DNA of 64,000 nucleotides. Origin: Bacteroidota bacterium. GTDB lineage: Bacteria; Bacteroidota; Bacteroidia; Bacteroidales; Dysgonomonadaceae. The position numbers were made by a program, and so were the translations under genes. The DNA is taken from assembly GCA_023424395.1 (NCBI GenBank), contig JAFADY010000007.1, positions 1 to 64,000 of the forward strand, written 5' to 3'. The notes beneath the pieces were generated by a model that worked only from the letters and a program-made list of their open reading frames with translations, searched no databases and had not been told where the DNA came from. Below, one piece after another: positions 8,861-16,952 of the stretch; the stretch's first letter is position 1; each line of letters starts with the position of its first letter.

Positions 8861-9052
8861 TTTCTTTGAAATTTTATGGTTTAATGATTTTGTTGTTAAA
8901 GATACGATTTTTTTCTGATTTTTCCTGTATCTCAATGCTAATTTGCAGTTTGGTGCTTGTCAATAGCTGGTTGGCAGGATTGTTATGTCGGTTGGGACAC
9001 CAACAGTCCCGGTGTTTAAGTAACAGCCACTTGGGAAGTGGCAGTTACTGTG

Positions 9053-10882
9053 TTACAATCGCTGTCGCTCTTCATTCGCTGCTCCTTGTCCTTTGTATTT
9101 GCTTCGGGTGGCATTGAAAGTGTAAATGGCTTGCAAATAAACGCCACGATTATCACTATCGTTCCATTTATTCATATAAAATATTTCCAATTTCCATGCT
9201 CCATCGTTCCAAATCGGTGACAAAAATATCAGTTGCGGCGAGTGTCAGGTTTAGCTTATTGTTTAAAAGACGTTTGCTGAGCCTTACATCTGCTCTAAAT
9301 GCGGAGCGGTAAACTGAAACATCCGATTCGCCTTGCAGGTTCCCACGCATATTAACGGTCAAAAGAAATGCTTTCGGCAACTGAATGATATTGTTCCAAC
9401 TGTATGTAAAGTAGGGTTTGTTGTATGTTTTTCCTTTGTATTCCAAATTCTGTTTGTTTATGCCGGCTTCAAACGTAGGACGCCACCATCCTATTTTGGG
9501 CGAATAACTGATATTGGCATCCAAACGGGTACTCCGTGGAAGATTGACCATTGTGAACATCGTTATGGGTTTATCCTGAAACTGCTCTGCGGTAAACAAT
9601 AGGTAATCTTCTATCCAATTGTACGAAACTTCCATTTGCAGGTCTTTATATCCGAACAAATACGGGAGTTTTTGCGTGTACATCGGTTGAAGCGACGGAT
9701 TTCCGCCTTCATACGTATAAGGATTGTTGTACGAATAGAGCGCGTCTGCCGTTGTGCGTTTTCCCAAATAGAGCATACTTGCCCGCCATTCGTTCGTTGC
9801 GTGGGTGCGTTGGCGGTATTCGCCCGCCACTTCGCCCTGCCACACGTTTTGCGCGTCATCGCCCTGCTGTTTCAAAACTACGTTGATGGCCGCTCCGCGA
9901 ATGTTGTATTGCGGCGGCGTGCTGTACATTATTTCCACGTCTTCCACACGCGAAAGCGGAATGCTTTTGAGCATCGCCATCAGTTGGGCGGTGGTCATCA
10001 AGGTTTTTCGTCCGTTGAGTAACACCGTCATTCCGCTCGTGCCGATGAGGGTTAGGCGTTCGCCCTGCTCCATCACGCCTGGAATCTCTTTGAGCGCCTC
10101 GTAAGCGTTGGTTACGCCTTTTCCGCGCAAGAGCGTGGGCGCGTGGTAGATGAGTTTGCCGTTTTCCGCTCTCAGGGCGGGACGTTGGCCTTGCACCACG
10201 AGTTCCTGCAACACGGTTTCGTCGGTGGGCAGCGTGAAGTTTCGCACAATGGGCTGACGGTTTTCGTCCGCCACCACAAACTCCGAATATTGCGTTTTGT
10301 AGCCGATAAACGACACTTGCAGACGGTATTTGTTGGGTTCACGTTCGCCAATTTGTAGTAACCCGCCTCGTCGGTAACGGCGCCGTAGCCCAATCGGGTG
10401 GTATCGTCGGGTTGCAGCAGTACCACGTTGGCGTAGGGCACGGGCGCGCCTTTTTCGTCGGTAACCGTGCCGAAAACCTCCGTCCGTTGGCTCACATATT
10501 GGCGTTTGGTGATGATAATGAGTTCGTCCGACTGCATAATGTACGTTAAATCCGTGTCTTTCAACAGCGTGTTCAGGATGTCTTTTACCGATGTGTTTTC
10601 GGCGGTTAGGGAAACGTGCAAATCGTCCGCCACCACCTCGTCGTTATACAAAATGCGGTAACCCGATTTTTGTTGAATCTCGGCAAACACTTGTTTGATG
10701 GGGGTGTTTTTTGCCGTGAGGGAAATGGGGTTGGTTTGGGCGTGCGCGCCAAGGGAAATAAGAAATAGCGCGATGAAGGTCATGGTGTGCGGTAGAGACG
10801 TGGCATGCCGCGTCTCTACGATTTCGCGATTATCGGCAGTGCGGTTTGAAACCGCAATGCCGTGAATGTTTTTGTGTTGCAT
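9053..10882 (-). pseudogene. TonB-dependent receptor (STN + CarboxypepD_reg + plug + truncated barrel), frameshifted and internally deleted
   Basis: Read 5' to 3' on the minus strand: a signal-like segment (TFIALFLISLGAHAQ), an STN domain (ISLTAKNTPIKQVFAEI onward), and a CarboxypepD_reg domain (VFGTVTDEKGAPVPYANVVL). A frameshift near 10340 moves the frame to KYRLQVSFIGYKT. A plug follows (VTNAYEALKEIPGVMEQGE, VLLNGRKTLMT). The barrel jumps near 9735 from early strands (YLGKRTTADALYSY) straight to the late motif NPYTYEGGNPSLQP, so several hundred residues are missing. A second frameshift near 9165 separates SMEIGN from the true C-terminus (NRGVYLQAIYTFN to EERQRL), whose stop is at 9053. The STN domain implies signalling to the FecR gene just upstream. 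Clearly non-functional. Confidence 0.8.
10792..10855. repeat. Two palindromic repeats inside the receptor's N-terminal coding region
   Basis: GTAGAGACG (10792-10800) and CGTCTCTAC (10811-10819) flank the palindrome GGCATGCC, giving a 28-bp near-perfect inverted repeat. 21 bases on, GCGGTTT-G-AAACCGC at 10841-10855 is a second palindrome. They sit between the first ATG (10882) and the signal-peptide core and encode a hydrophilic stretch (TADNREIVETRHATSLP) that does not belong in a signal peptide, so they look inserted. Confidence 0.65.
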
Positions 10883-10925
10883 ACTATTTTGTTTTTTTAA
10901 TCCCTCCGCTTCGCTCGTCCCCGCC

Positions 10926-10967
10926 CCCTCTCTATCCCGAAAGCTTTCGGAACCCTACAAGGGAGAG
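10926..10967. repeat. Nested palindrome upstream of the broken receptor
   Basis: A perfect 14-bp palindrome CCGAAAGCTTTCGG at 10937-10950 lies inside a looser CTCTC (10928-10932) / GAGAG (10963-10967) pair. 36 bases later a second unit of the same style, TCTCTTCTC-ttgtg-GAGAGGAG, runs from about 11003 to 11024, and a third, related unit is at 12183-12214. Confidence 0.55.
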
Positions 10968-11071
10968 ACTTTGGCGAACCTTGAATAATTGTTGCCTGTG
11001 TTCTCTTCTCTTGTGGAGAGGAGCTAGAGGAGAGGCCAAGGGGACAGTTGCTCAGGTCATATTATTTATTG

Positions 11072-12090
11072 TCAGTGAAAATTTTTAGCCCGCAACTCTT
11101 CCCTTAAACTAAGGGAGGTACCCTCAAACGGAAACGATTGTTTCAGCGCGTCGAGCATTTGCGGAAATGTTTCGCTTTTGATGTTTCCCGTGAATCGTTG
11201 TTCGCGAAGCGAAGCGTTTTGGATGTTGATTTTTACGGCGTATCGGGTTTCCATCAGCCTGATAATATCGGCAAAGCGTTGTTTGTTAAAGATAAGCTCA
11301 TCGTTGAGCCAACGGGTTTCGGGCACGATGGTGTCGTTGGTTTGCGTGATTTCGTAGTTCTGTTCGTTCACAACCGCTTTGCCGTTGCTCAACACAATTT
11401 TCTGATTGGGATGCAGCATAATTTCCCGCGCGTTTTTCTGGCGCGTGTCCTTCACGCCCACTAATCCGCGCACGAGTGCCACTTTTACATCGTCGTGCGA
11501 CGCGTTCACGTTGAAAGCCGTGCCTTTCACGGTAACATCCACGGCGTTAGCCGACACCGTGAGCGAAACAGCGGCATTGTGCGCCACATCGAAAAAGGCT
11601 TCGCCCGTGAGACGGATTTTTCGGTCTTTCGTGCCGAAGTTTTTGTTGTAGTCGATTCGTGCATTTTTGTGAAGCCATACCTGCGTGCCGTCGTCGAGTA
11701 CGGCGTAGAGGTTTTCGTTTCCGGCTTGCAACGTTTCGGAATACAAGTTTTGTTGCGGCAAATAATTGTAAGCCAACAATCCCAATCCGATAAGGATAGC
11801 GATAGAGGCAGCCACGCGCGCCCACGCGGGTATATAATTCGTTTTTGAGCGGAAGCGATGGTGTATTGCTCCTGACGGACGGTGTTGATTTTGTTCCACA
11901 CTTCATCGAGTTTGGCATCGATGTCGGTTTCGGGGCGATTCTCTTCACTCATGAAAGCGTGAATCTCGTCGTACACCTTTTTCAGTTTTCGGTCTTCGGA
12001 GAGCGATTGTTGCAACTCTTTCCGTTCTGCTTGTGTGAGTGATCCGCCAATTTCTTTGGAAACGAGGGCGGAAAATGTTTTTTTAGTCAT
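11072..12090 (-). pseudogene. FecR-family anti-sigma factor, frameshifted
   Basis: The cytosolic anti-sigma part reads from ATG 12090 (TKKTFSALVSKEIGGSLT, then coiled segments to NTVRQEQYTIAS). The remaining protein is in another frame: RSKTNYIPAWARVAASIAI, one transmembrane helix, the FecR domain (LDDGTQVWLHKNARIDY, KIRLTGEAFFDVAHN, VKGTAFNVNA) and the C-terminal DUF4974-like part (ELIFNKQRFADIIRLMETRY). The break lies near 11850, beside a run of five A on the coding strand. An intact protein would be about 335 residues, normal for the family. A functional product would hold an ECF sigma until a cognate TonB receptor signals; here both FecR and receptor are broken. Confidence 0.8.
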
Positions 12091-12182
12091 ATTTATAACG
12101 TTTAGTTGTTTGACGTTTGATATTTGGGCCTTCTCCCCAACTTGATGAAAAAGATTTCCGTATTTTTTATCGAAGTTCGCTT

Positions 12183-12214
12183 CCCCTCTTGTGGAGGGGA
12201 TTAAGGGGAGGTGT
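12183..12214. repeat. Palindromic element in the spacer before fecR
   Basis: CCCCTC-ttgtg-GAGGGG followed by AAGGGGAGG, resembling the unit at 11003-11043 near the broken receptor. The spacer 12091-12450 otherwise holds only the heptamer array at 12320 and no convincing promoter. Confidence 0.5.
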
Positions 12215-12319
12215 TAGTTCCAAGTCGCTTGAAATATAAGCGAATCGGAATTTCGCTTCACCCGCATCTATAATAAAGACACAAGGAAAAAGGGAAATAC
12301 GTAGTGGAAAGGGAAAAAA

Positions 12320-12343
12320 ATTTACGATTTACGATTTACGATT
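12320..12343. repeat. Heptamer tandem array, unit ATTTACG (three copies)
   Basis: Three exact copies of ATTTACG at 12320-12340 followed by ATT. The same unit recurs near 21796 and 49742. Confidence 0.75.
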
Positions 12344-12450
12344 GAAAAGTGGCAAGATATGGCAACTTATTTTGTATTTGGGGGACAAGAAAACACAAAA
12401 AACACCCAGGAAAGAAATAAATAAAGCTTTAAGAATTAAAAAAGAGTATT

Positions 12451-12754
12451 ATGAAAGTAAAGAACAATAAAATAACAGATTATAGTGCCATTCTTGCAGC
12501 CGAATTTGGCGCCCACGGCACTCCCGAATGCGCCAAGTTCGACGAAGAAGCTTACGCTTTCTACACCGGACAAGTGATTTTAGATGCCCGCAAAAGCGAA
12601 AAATGACCCAGAAAGAACTTGCCGATAAATTGGGCGTAAACAAATCGTACATCTCCAAAATAGAAACGGTGTAATCAATCCGAGCGTAGGGTTTTTCTAT
12701 CGGATTATGAATGCATTGGGATTGAACGTGGAGATTACAAAAACGATAGGGTAA
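12451..12754 (+). pseudogene. XRE-family (HigA-like) antitoxin or regulator, two single-base frameshifts
   Basis: ATG 12451 opens a frame that reads AEFGAHGTPECAKFDEEAYAF and LDARKSEK, then stops at TGA 12604. Shifting frame at the five-A run (12599-12603) gives MTQKELADKLGVNKSYISKIE, a clear helix-turn-helix. A second shift at the GG pair (12668-12669) restores INPSVGFFYRIMNALGLNVEI and the stop at 12754. Each lesion equals one missing base in a short homopolymer. An intact product would be about 100 residues, the size of HigA-type antitoxins that follow a toxin gene. No toxin gene is visible upstream. Possible sequencing errors cannot be excluded, but three neighbours are also damaged. Confidence 0.65.
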
Positions 12755-12763
12755 TCGACTTTC

Positions 12764-14620
12764 CTAAAACGGATAGAAAAGCGGTAAAGCAAAAACCATT
12801 ACCAATAAATAAATTATTTGGAGAGGAAGCCCTACTCGGACGTAATCCATGAAAGAGTATCTACCGGATGACATCACCAGCGAATTGGGAGGGGTGGAAT
12901 ACGGGCTTGCCAGACACATTACGCCGGCTGTGGCTACCGCCAACACAAACGGATACGGGCTTACGCCCAACGCCTGCGCCGATTGCAAAGCAATGGGAGC
13001 AAAGATAATTACGGTGGCCGTATTACTTACAAACATGGTAAAAAGCGACGTTGCAAAATACAAAGCGGCCAACACGGAATAGGGTCCCAAGGCTCCCATA
13101 AAATTTACCAATCCGTTGGAAATGGCTTCAGAAGCGCCAGTTTTGTGCATCGCCGTTGCCATCGGTAACATGGCGGCAAAGAAAATTACATTTTGCCAGC
13201 GAATGCTTTTGTAAGCTGTTTCTACATTCCGAAAACATCCTGAAACGATCATCAACAGCGCTGCCACCAGAATGGCAATTACCGCCGGGAGAATGTTCAG
13301 CGCCATGCATACTATCATAGAAAGGAGAATTAGGGCGGCGATACCGGCTTTGTGTTCCAGAATAACTTTATTGGCTTCCTGAATGGGTTGGCCCACGATA
13401 ACCAAATCTGTTTCCTCCAGGCTCAACTCTTCCATACTCGTCCACGAACCTTGGATGAGAAGTGAATCGCCTGCATGGATTTTTTCATTTTGCACCTGAT
13501 TCAGAATATATTCGCTTTTCCTTTTTATTCCGAGAATATTGATGTGGTAATGTTTTCGGAAATTGGTTTCTTTTACTTGTTTGTTTATCAGTTTAGAACT
13601 CGATAAAACCACGGCTTCGGCCACGCCTATTTCATCAAATTTCATAATACTCGGCAATTCAGGTTTGACGTTGTTTTCGGATTGTTTCGCATCCATAAAA
13701 GAAAGATTATTCTCCGAAGCGAATTTTTTCACATCTTCGTACATCCCTTCTACATAAATTATATCGCCCGGGTGCAAAATGCTGTCGCCATCGGCAAAAA
13801 ACTGCGCTTCCGATTTAAAGAATTTTCCGCCGGTATGAAGTAAACTTCTTATTTCGACAATAGTTACGTTGTATTCTTGCGTAATGCCGAGTTCCCTAAG
13901 CGGACTGCGCAGGATAGGCGATTCCACCGGCATTTTAAACCGAAAAAGATTATCGGCCAACTGATATTCGTTAATTAACTCGCGCGGCGATTTTGTTCTT
14001 TCCGAATCAAAAAGTTTTTTCTCATCTTTTTCCAACAAAGCAGACCGAAACCATAAAAAAACAATACCCACAATTAGCAAGATCACCCCGATGGGCAAAA
14101 CAGTGAAAAAGGCAAGCCCATCAAAGCCATAAGAAATAAGCGTATCGTTGGCAATAAGGTTGGGTGGGGCGCCGATGAGCGTGAACATGCCGCCCATGCT
14201 GCTTGCGAAAGCCATCGGCATCAAAAAACGGCGTATATTGAGATCGGTTTCGCGCGTCATGCTCACAACAATGGGCAGCAGCAACGCAACGGTGCCGTAA
14301 TTGCTCATAAAAGAGCTGAAGAACGCCGTTACAAGAATCGTTAATAAAAAAAGTTTCAGTTTATTTTTTCCGGCAAGTTGCAATAAATAAGTGCTTATTT
14401 TTTTTGCCAATCCTGTTTGGTTAATAGCGCCCGAAACAATAAAAAGCCCTGCAAGCATCAAAACAATGGGATTGGAAAATCCGGCAATTGCCTCCTCGGG
14501 AGTAAGGATGCCGATGATGGTAAGACTCATCAAGGCCAACAGAGTTACCACATCCGAACGGATCTTACCCCACACGAAAAAAGCACCTGTTATGAGCAGA
14601 ACGATAAGTGTTATTGTCAT
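12764..14620 (-). CDS. SLC13/DASS-family permease with two RCK_C domains (paralogue of 4274-6130)
   Basis: 618 residues from ATG 14620; an 11-residue longer start at 14653 would lie inside the promoter. Same plan as the gene at 4274: six-helix block, two RCK_C-like domains (second ending HAGDSLLIQGSWTSM), second membrane block. Core motifs SNYGTVALLLPI and SNTATVIIFAPIALQ. The first block has SNY where the paralogue has SNT. The last 50 residues are almost the same in both proteins (ASPYSTPPNSLVMSSGRYSF here). Both copies are intact, unlike the neighbours on the 8.5-12.8 kb side. It separates the broken fecR/receptor genes from the intact ECF sigma. Substrate unknown. Confidence 0.85.
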   Translation of the reverse strand: MTITLIVLLITGAFFVWGKIRSDVVTLLALMSLTIIGILTPEEAIAGFSNPIVLMLAGLFIVSGAINQTGLAKKISTYLLQLAGKNKLKLFLLTILVTAFFSSFMSNYGTVALLLPIVVSMTRETDLNIRRFLMPMAFASSMGGMFTLIGAPPNLIANDTLISYGFDGLAFFTVLPIGVILLIVGIVFLWFRSALLEKDEKKLFDSERTKSPRELINEYQLADNLFRFKMPVESPILRSPLRELGITQEYNVTIVEIRSLLHTGGKFFKSEAQFFADGDSILHPGDIIYVEGMYEDVKKFASENNLSFMDAKQSENNVKPELPSIMKFDEIGVAEAVVLSSSKLINKQVKETNFRKHYHINILGIKRKSEYILNQVQNEKIHAGDSLLIQGSWTSMEELSLEETDLVIVGQPIQEANKVILEHKAGIAALILLSMIVCMALNILPAVIAILVAALLMIVSGCFRNVETAYKSIRWQNVIFFAAMLPMATAMHKTGASEAISNGLVNFMGALGPYSVLAALYFATSLFTMFVSNTATVIIFAPIALQSAQALGVSPYPFVLAVATAGVMCLASPYSTPPNSLVMSSGRYSFMDYVRVGLPLQIIYLLVMVFALPLFYPF

Positions 14621-14650
14621 AAAATGCGGTTTCCTGATTTTTGCCTCACG

Positions 14651-14658
14651 CAAAAATA
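14651..14658 (-). promoter_or_regulatory. -7 element of the second DASS permease gene
   Basis: Minus strand TATTTTTG, a full match to TAnnTTTG, about 30 bases before ATG 14620. No well-placed -33 TTTG. Confidence 0.45.
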
Positions 14659-14722
14659 ATGATTTAAACCGTTAAAAGAAATTTTATGAGGAAATAAGCA
14701 AACCCGAAAATGTTGTTATGTG

Positions 14723-15319
14723 CTAAAAAGACAACATTATTGTATTCATCTGCTTCTTTTTAGGCGAATATCCCAAATAATCGGTAATTTCTTGTTCGAG
14801 TTGCTTGATGGCTTTGTACAGATGTGTTTCCACGGTCCGGGGTGAGAGTTGCAGGATTTCTGCGGTTTGTTTGGCGGTAAGTCCGTTTTGTTTTACCATG
14901 TTGAACACCAAGCGTTGCTGTTCGGGTAGGGCGTTGGTAATAGCGCGAAGTTTGTCGGTAAGTTCTCGTTGCTCCATTTCCGATAACGGATTTTCGGGGA
15001 AATCATTTTCCGATTCCCGATATTCATCCAGAGAAACGGTTTTCGAACTGCTTCGCAACACGTTGAAGCATCGGTTTTTTACGGCAGTAAACAAATAGAC
15101 TTGGGGATTATCTACCGATGCAAGCGTTTCGCGATTTTGCCACAGCCACACAAACACGTCCGACACTACTTCTTCGGCTTGCCCCGTATTGGAAACGTAG
15201 TTTTTGGCAAAGCGTAATAGATTGGAGTAATACAAACGAAACAACGCGTTAAAAGCCTCCTTATCATTATTCCTTATATAGATAAAAAGGCTTTTTATAT
15301 GGTTTTCCAGCCGTTTCAT
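14723..15319 (-). CDS. RNA polymerase ECF sigma factor (Bacteroidota FecI-like family)
   Basis: 198 residues, normal for ECF factors. Region 2 (about residues 20-85) contains FNALFRLYYSNLLRFAKNYV and the -10-binding EEVVSDVFVWLWQNRE. Region 4 (about 125-180) contains LPEQQRLVFNMVKQNGLTAK-TAEILQLSPRTVETHLYKA, a helix-turn-helix. Such factors are normally encoded just before a FecR anti-sigma gene and a TonB receptor gene and switch on that receptor. Here the only fecR and receptor in reach (11072-12090 and 9053-10882, same strand) are broken and lie 2.6 kb downstream, beyond a permease and a broken antitoxin gene. The factor is therefore either unrestrained, controlled elsewhere, or a relic itself. 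Confidence 0.85.
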   Translation of the reverse strand: MKRLENHIKSLFIYIRNNDKEAFNALFRLYYSNLLRFAKNYVSNTGQAEEVVSDVFVWLWQNRETLASVDNPQVYLFTAVKNRCFNVLRSSSKTVSLDEYRESENDFPENPLSEMEQRELTDKLRAITNALPEQQRLVFNMVKQNGLTAKQTAEILQLSPRTVETHLYKAIKQLEQEITDYLGYSPKKKQMNTIMLSF

Positions 15320-15420
15320 TCAGGAGGTTTTATCTATAAGACACATACAAAAGGCAAATTACGTATCGAGAGAAAATATTTTCTACTCTCCGAGTCTCCT
15401 TTTCTCCCCCCCCTTACCAG

Positions 15421-16534
15421 TTATCCTTCTCCCCCAAACTCCATTAAATACGCTTTTATAAAATCATCGATATCGCCGTCCATCACGCCGTTCACATCCG
15501 ATGTTTGGTAATTGGTACGGTGGTCTTTTACGCGACGGTCGTCAAAAACATAACTGCGGATTTGCGAACCCCATTCAATTTTCTTTTTCCCCGCTTCAAT
15601 TTGTGCTTGCGCGGCGCGGCGCTTTTCGAGTTCCATTTCGTAGAGTTGTGATTTCAATAAACGCATGGCGTTTTCGCGATTACCGAGCTGCGAACGGCTT
15701 TCGGTATTTTCGATCACAATCTCCTGCGATTCGCCCGTATCGGGATCGGTGTAGTTGTAGTGCAGCCGCACACCGGTTTCCACCTTGTTTACGTTTTGTC
15801 CGCCCGCGCCCGATGAGCGAAATGTGTCCCAACTAATATTGGCGGGATTCACGTCAATTTCTATGCTGTCGTCCACCAACGGGACCACAAAAACCGACGC
15901 AAACGAAGTCATGCGTTTGCCCTGCGCGTTATAGGGCGACACGCGCACGAGACGATGCACACCGTTTTCGCTTTTCAAAAATCCATACGCTAAATCGCCT
16001 TCCACTTGCAGCGTGGCGGTTTTTATGCCGGCATCGTCGCCGTCTTGCCAATTGGTAACGGTGGTTTTGTAATTTTTACTCTCGCCCCATCGTTGATACA
16101 TGCGGAAAAGCATCGATGCCCAATCCTGACTTTCGGTTCCACCGGCTCCGGCGTTTATTTTGAGCACGGCGCCCAATTGGTCTTCTTCCCGACGAAGCAT
16201 ATTTTTCAGCTCCAGGTCTTCGATGAGGCGTATGGCGTTTGCGTAGGCGTTATCAACCTCTTCTTCGGTTACGATTTCGTCTTTCACGAAATCGAAAGCC
16301 AGTTGAAGCTCTTCGGCAGCCGATTTGACTTCGTTGTAGGAGTTGATCCACATTTTCAGCTCGCGCACCACTTTCATTTGTGCTTCGGCTGTTTTGGCAT
16401 CGTTCCAAAAATCGGGCGACTGTGTTCTTAATTCTTCTTCTTCGAGTTGAATGGTCTTTGCATCGACGTCAAAGATACCCCCTCAGCGCTTGCTCGCGCT
16501 CCAACACATTCTTCAGTTGGTCTGCAGTAATCAT
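15421..16534 (-). CDS. prfB: Peptide chain release factor 2 (programmed +1 frameshift)
   Basis: Starts at ATG 16534. After 21 codons (ITADQLKNVLEREQALRGYL) an in-frame TGA at 16471-16469 is bypassed by +1 frameshifting at CTT-TGA-C, and translation continues as DVDAKTIQLEEEELRTQSPDF to the end at 15421. The full product is about 370 residues, normal for RF2. The GGQ motif is visible as SSGAGGQNVNKVET. RF2 recognises UGA and UAA stop codons; the frameshift autoregulates it, because low RF2 lets the ribosome slip past the UGA. A promoter with both elements lies upstream and is back to back with the promoter of the EncFtn gene. Confidence 0.95.
16468..16483 (-). promoter_or_regulatory. prfB programmed frameshift signal
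   Basis: On the minus strand AGGGGG (16483-16478) acts as the internal Shine-Dalgarno, followed by TAT, the slippery CTT (16474-16472), TGA (16471-16469) and C. This is the canonical RF2 site, with three bases between the SD-like run and CTT. Confidence 0.95.
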
Positions 16535-16555
16535 ATTTCAATTGTTTTGAGGATG

Positions 16556-16587
16556 CAAAAATACACAAAAGATGTTTAGCCCGCAAA
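16556..16587 (-). promoter_or_regulatory. prfB promoter
   Basis: Minus strand TTTG at 16587-16584, a 20-base spacer, TATTTTTG at 16563-16556; both match the Bacteroidota consensus. It lies 22 bases before ATG 16534. Confidence 0.65.
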
Positions 16588-16605
16588 ACATATTCGCGGT
16601 GAAAG

Positions 16606-16635
16606 TTGTTATGATACCATTAACTTATAAAATTG
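16606..16635 (+). promoter_or_regulatory. Probable promoter of the EncFtn-like gene
   Basis: TTG at 16606-16608, a 19-base spacer, and TAAAATTG at 16628-16635 (one mismatch to TAnnTTTG), immediately before ATG 16643. Divergent from the prfB promoter 19 bases away. Confidence 0.4.
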
Positions 16636-16642
16636 AAATAGA

Positions 16643-16930
16643 ATGTATGATTATCATGAACCCGCAGAAACCCTGAGTGAAAAAGCAAAAAGCAGATTAA
16701 GAGCGCTGAACAGTTTAAAAGAAGAAATTGAAGCCGTAGATTGGTATGCGCAACGTGTTGATGTTGAAAAAGATGATTCTTTAAAAGAAATCCTCAAACA
16801 CAATATGGAAGAGGAAATGGAACACGCTGTTATGACGCTTGAATGGCTGCGCCGGAATATGGATGGATGGCACGAGTTTATGAAGGAATTCTTGTTCACA
16901 GAAGGAGACATTGCGCATCACGAAGAGTAA
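16643..16930 (+). CDS. EncFtn-family ferritin-like protein without encapsulin-targeting tail
   Basis: 95 residues. The whole protein matches the encapsulated-ferritin (EncFtn) core: HEP at 5-7, EEIEAVDWYAQRVD at 27-40, and HNMEEEMEHAVMTLEWLRR at 53-71, ending FLFTEGDI. By alignment from memory with the Rhodospirillum rubrum protein, Glu28, Glu58 and His61 correspond to its iron ligands Glu32, Glu62 and His65, with Trp34 and Tyr35 also conserved. EncFtn forms an annular decamer with ferroxidase sites between subunits. The usual C-terminal extension with the LGIGSLK-like encapsulin-targeting peptide is missing, and no encapsulin gene is next to it. It therefore probably works unencapsulated or serves a shell encoded elsewhere. 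Confidence 0.8.
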   Translation: MYDYHEPAETLSEKAKSRLRALNSLKEEIEAVDWYAQRVDVEKDDSLKEILKHNMEEEMEHAVMTLEWLRRNMDGWHEFMKEFLFTEGDIAHHEE

Positions 16931-16952
16931 GAAAAATATCTCTTTATTTTTT

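Noticed and set aside
12764..14620. DASS permease as part of a transposable element
   Set aside because: No terminal inverted repeats, target duplications or transposase around it.
15406..15413. Run of eight C between prfB end and the ECF sigma start
   Set aside because: A phase-variation tract was considered, but it is about 90 bases from the sigma start and has no promoter elements around it.
16469..16534. Apparent short ORF and stop before prfB
   Set aside because: It is the programmed +1 frameshift of RF2, not a broken gene.
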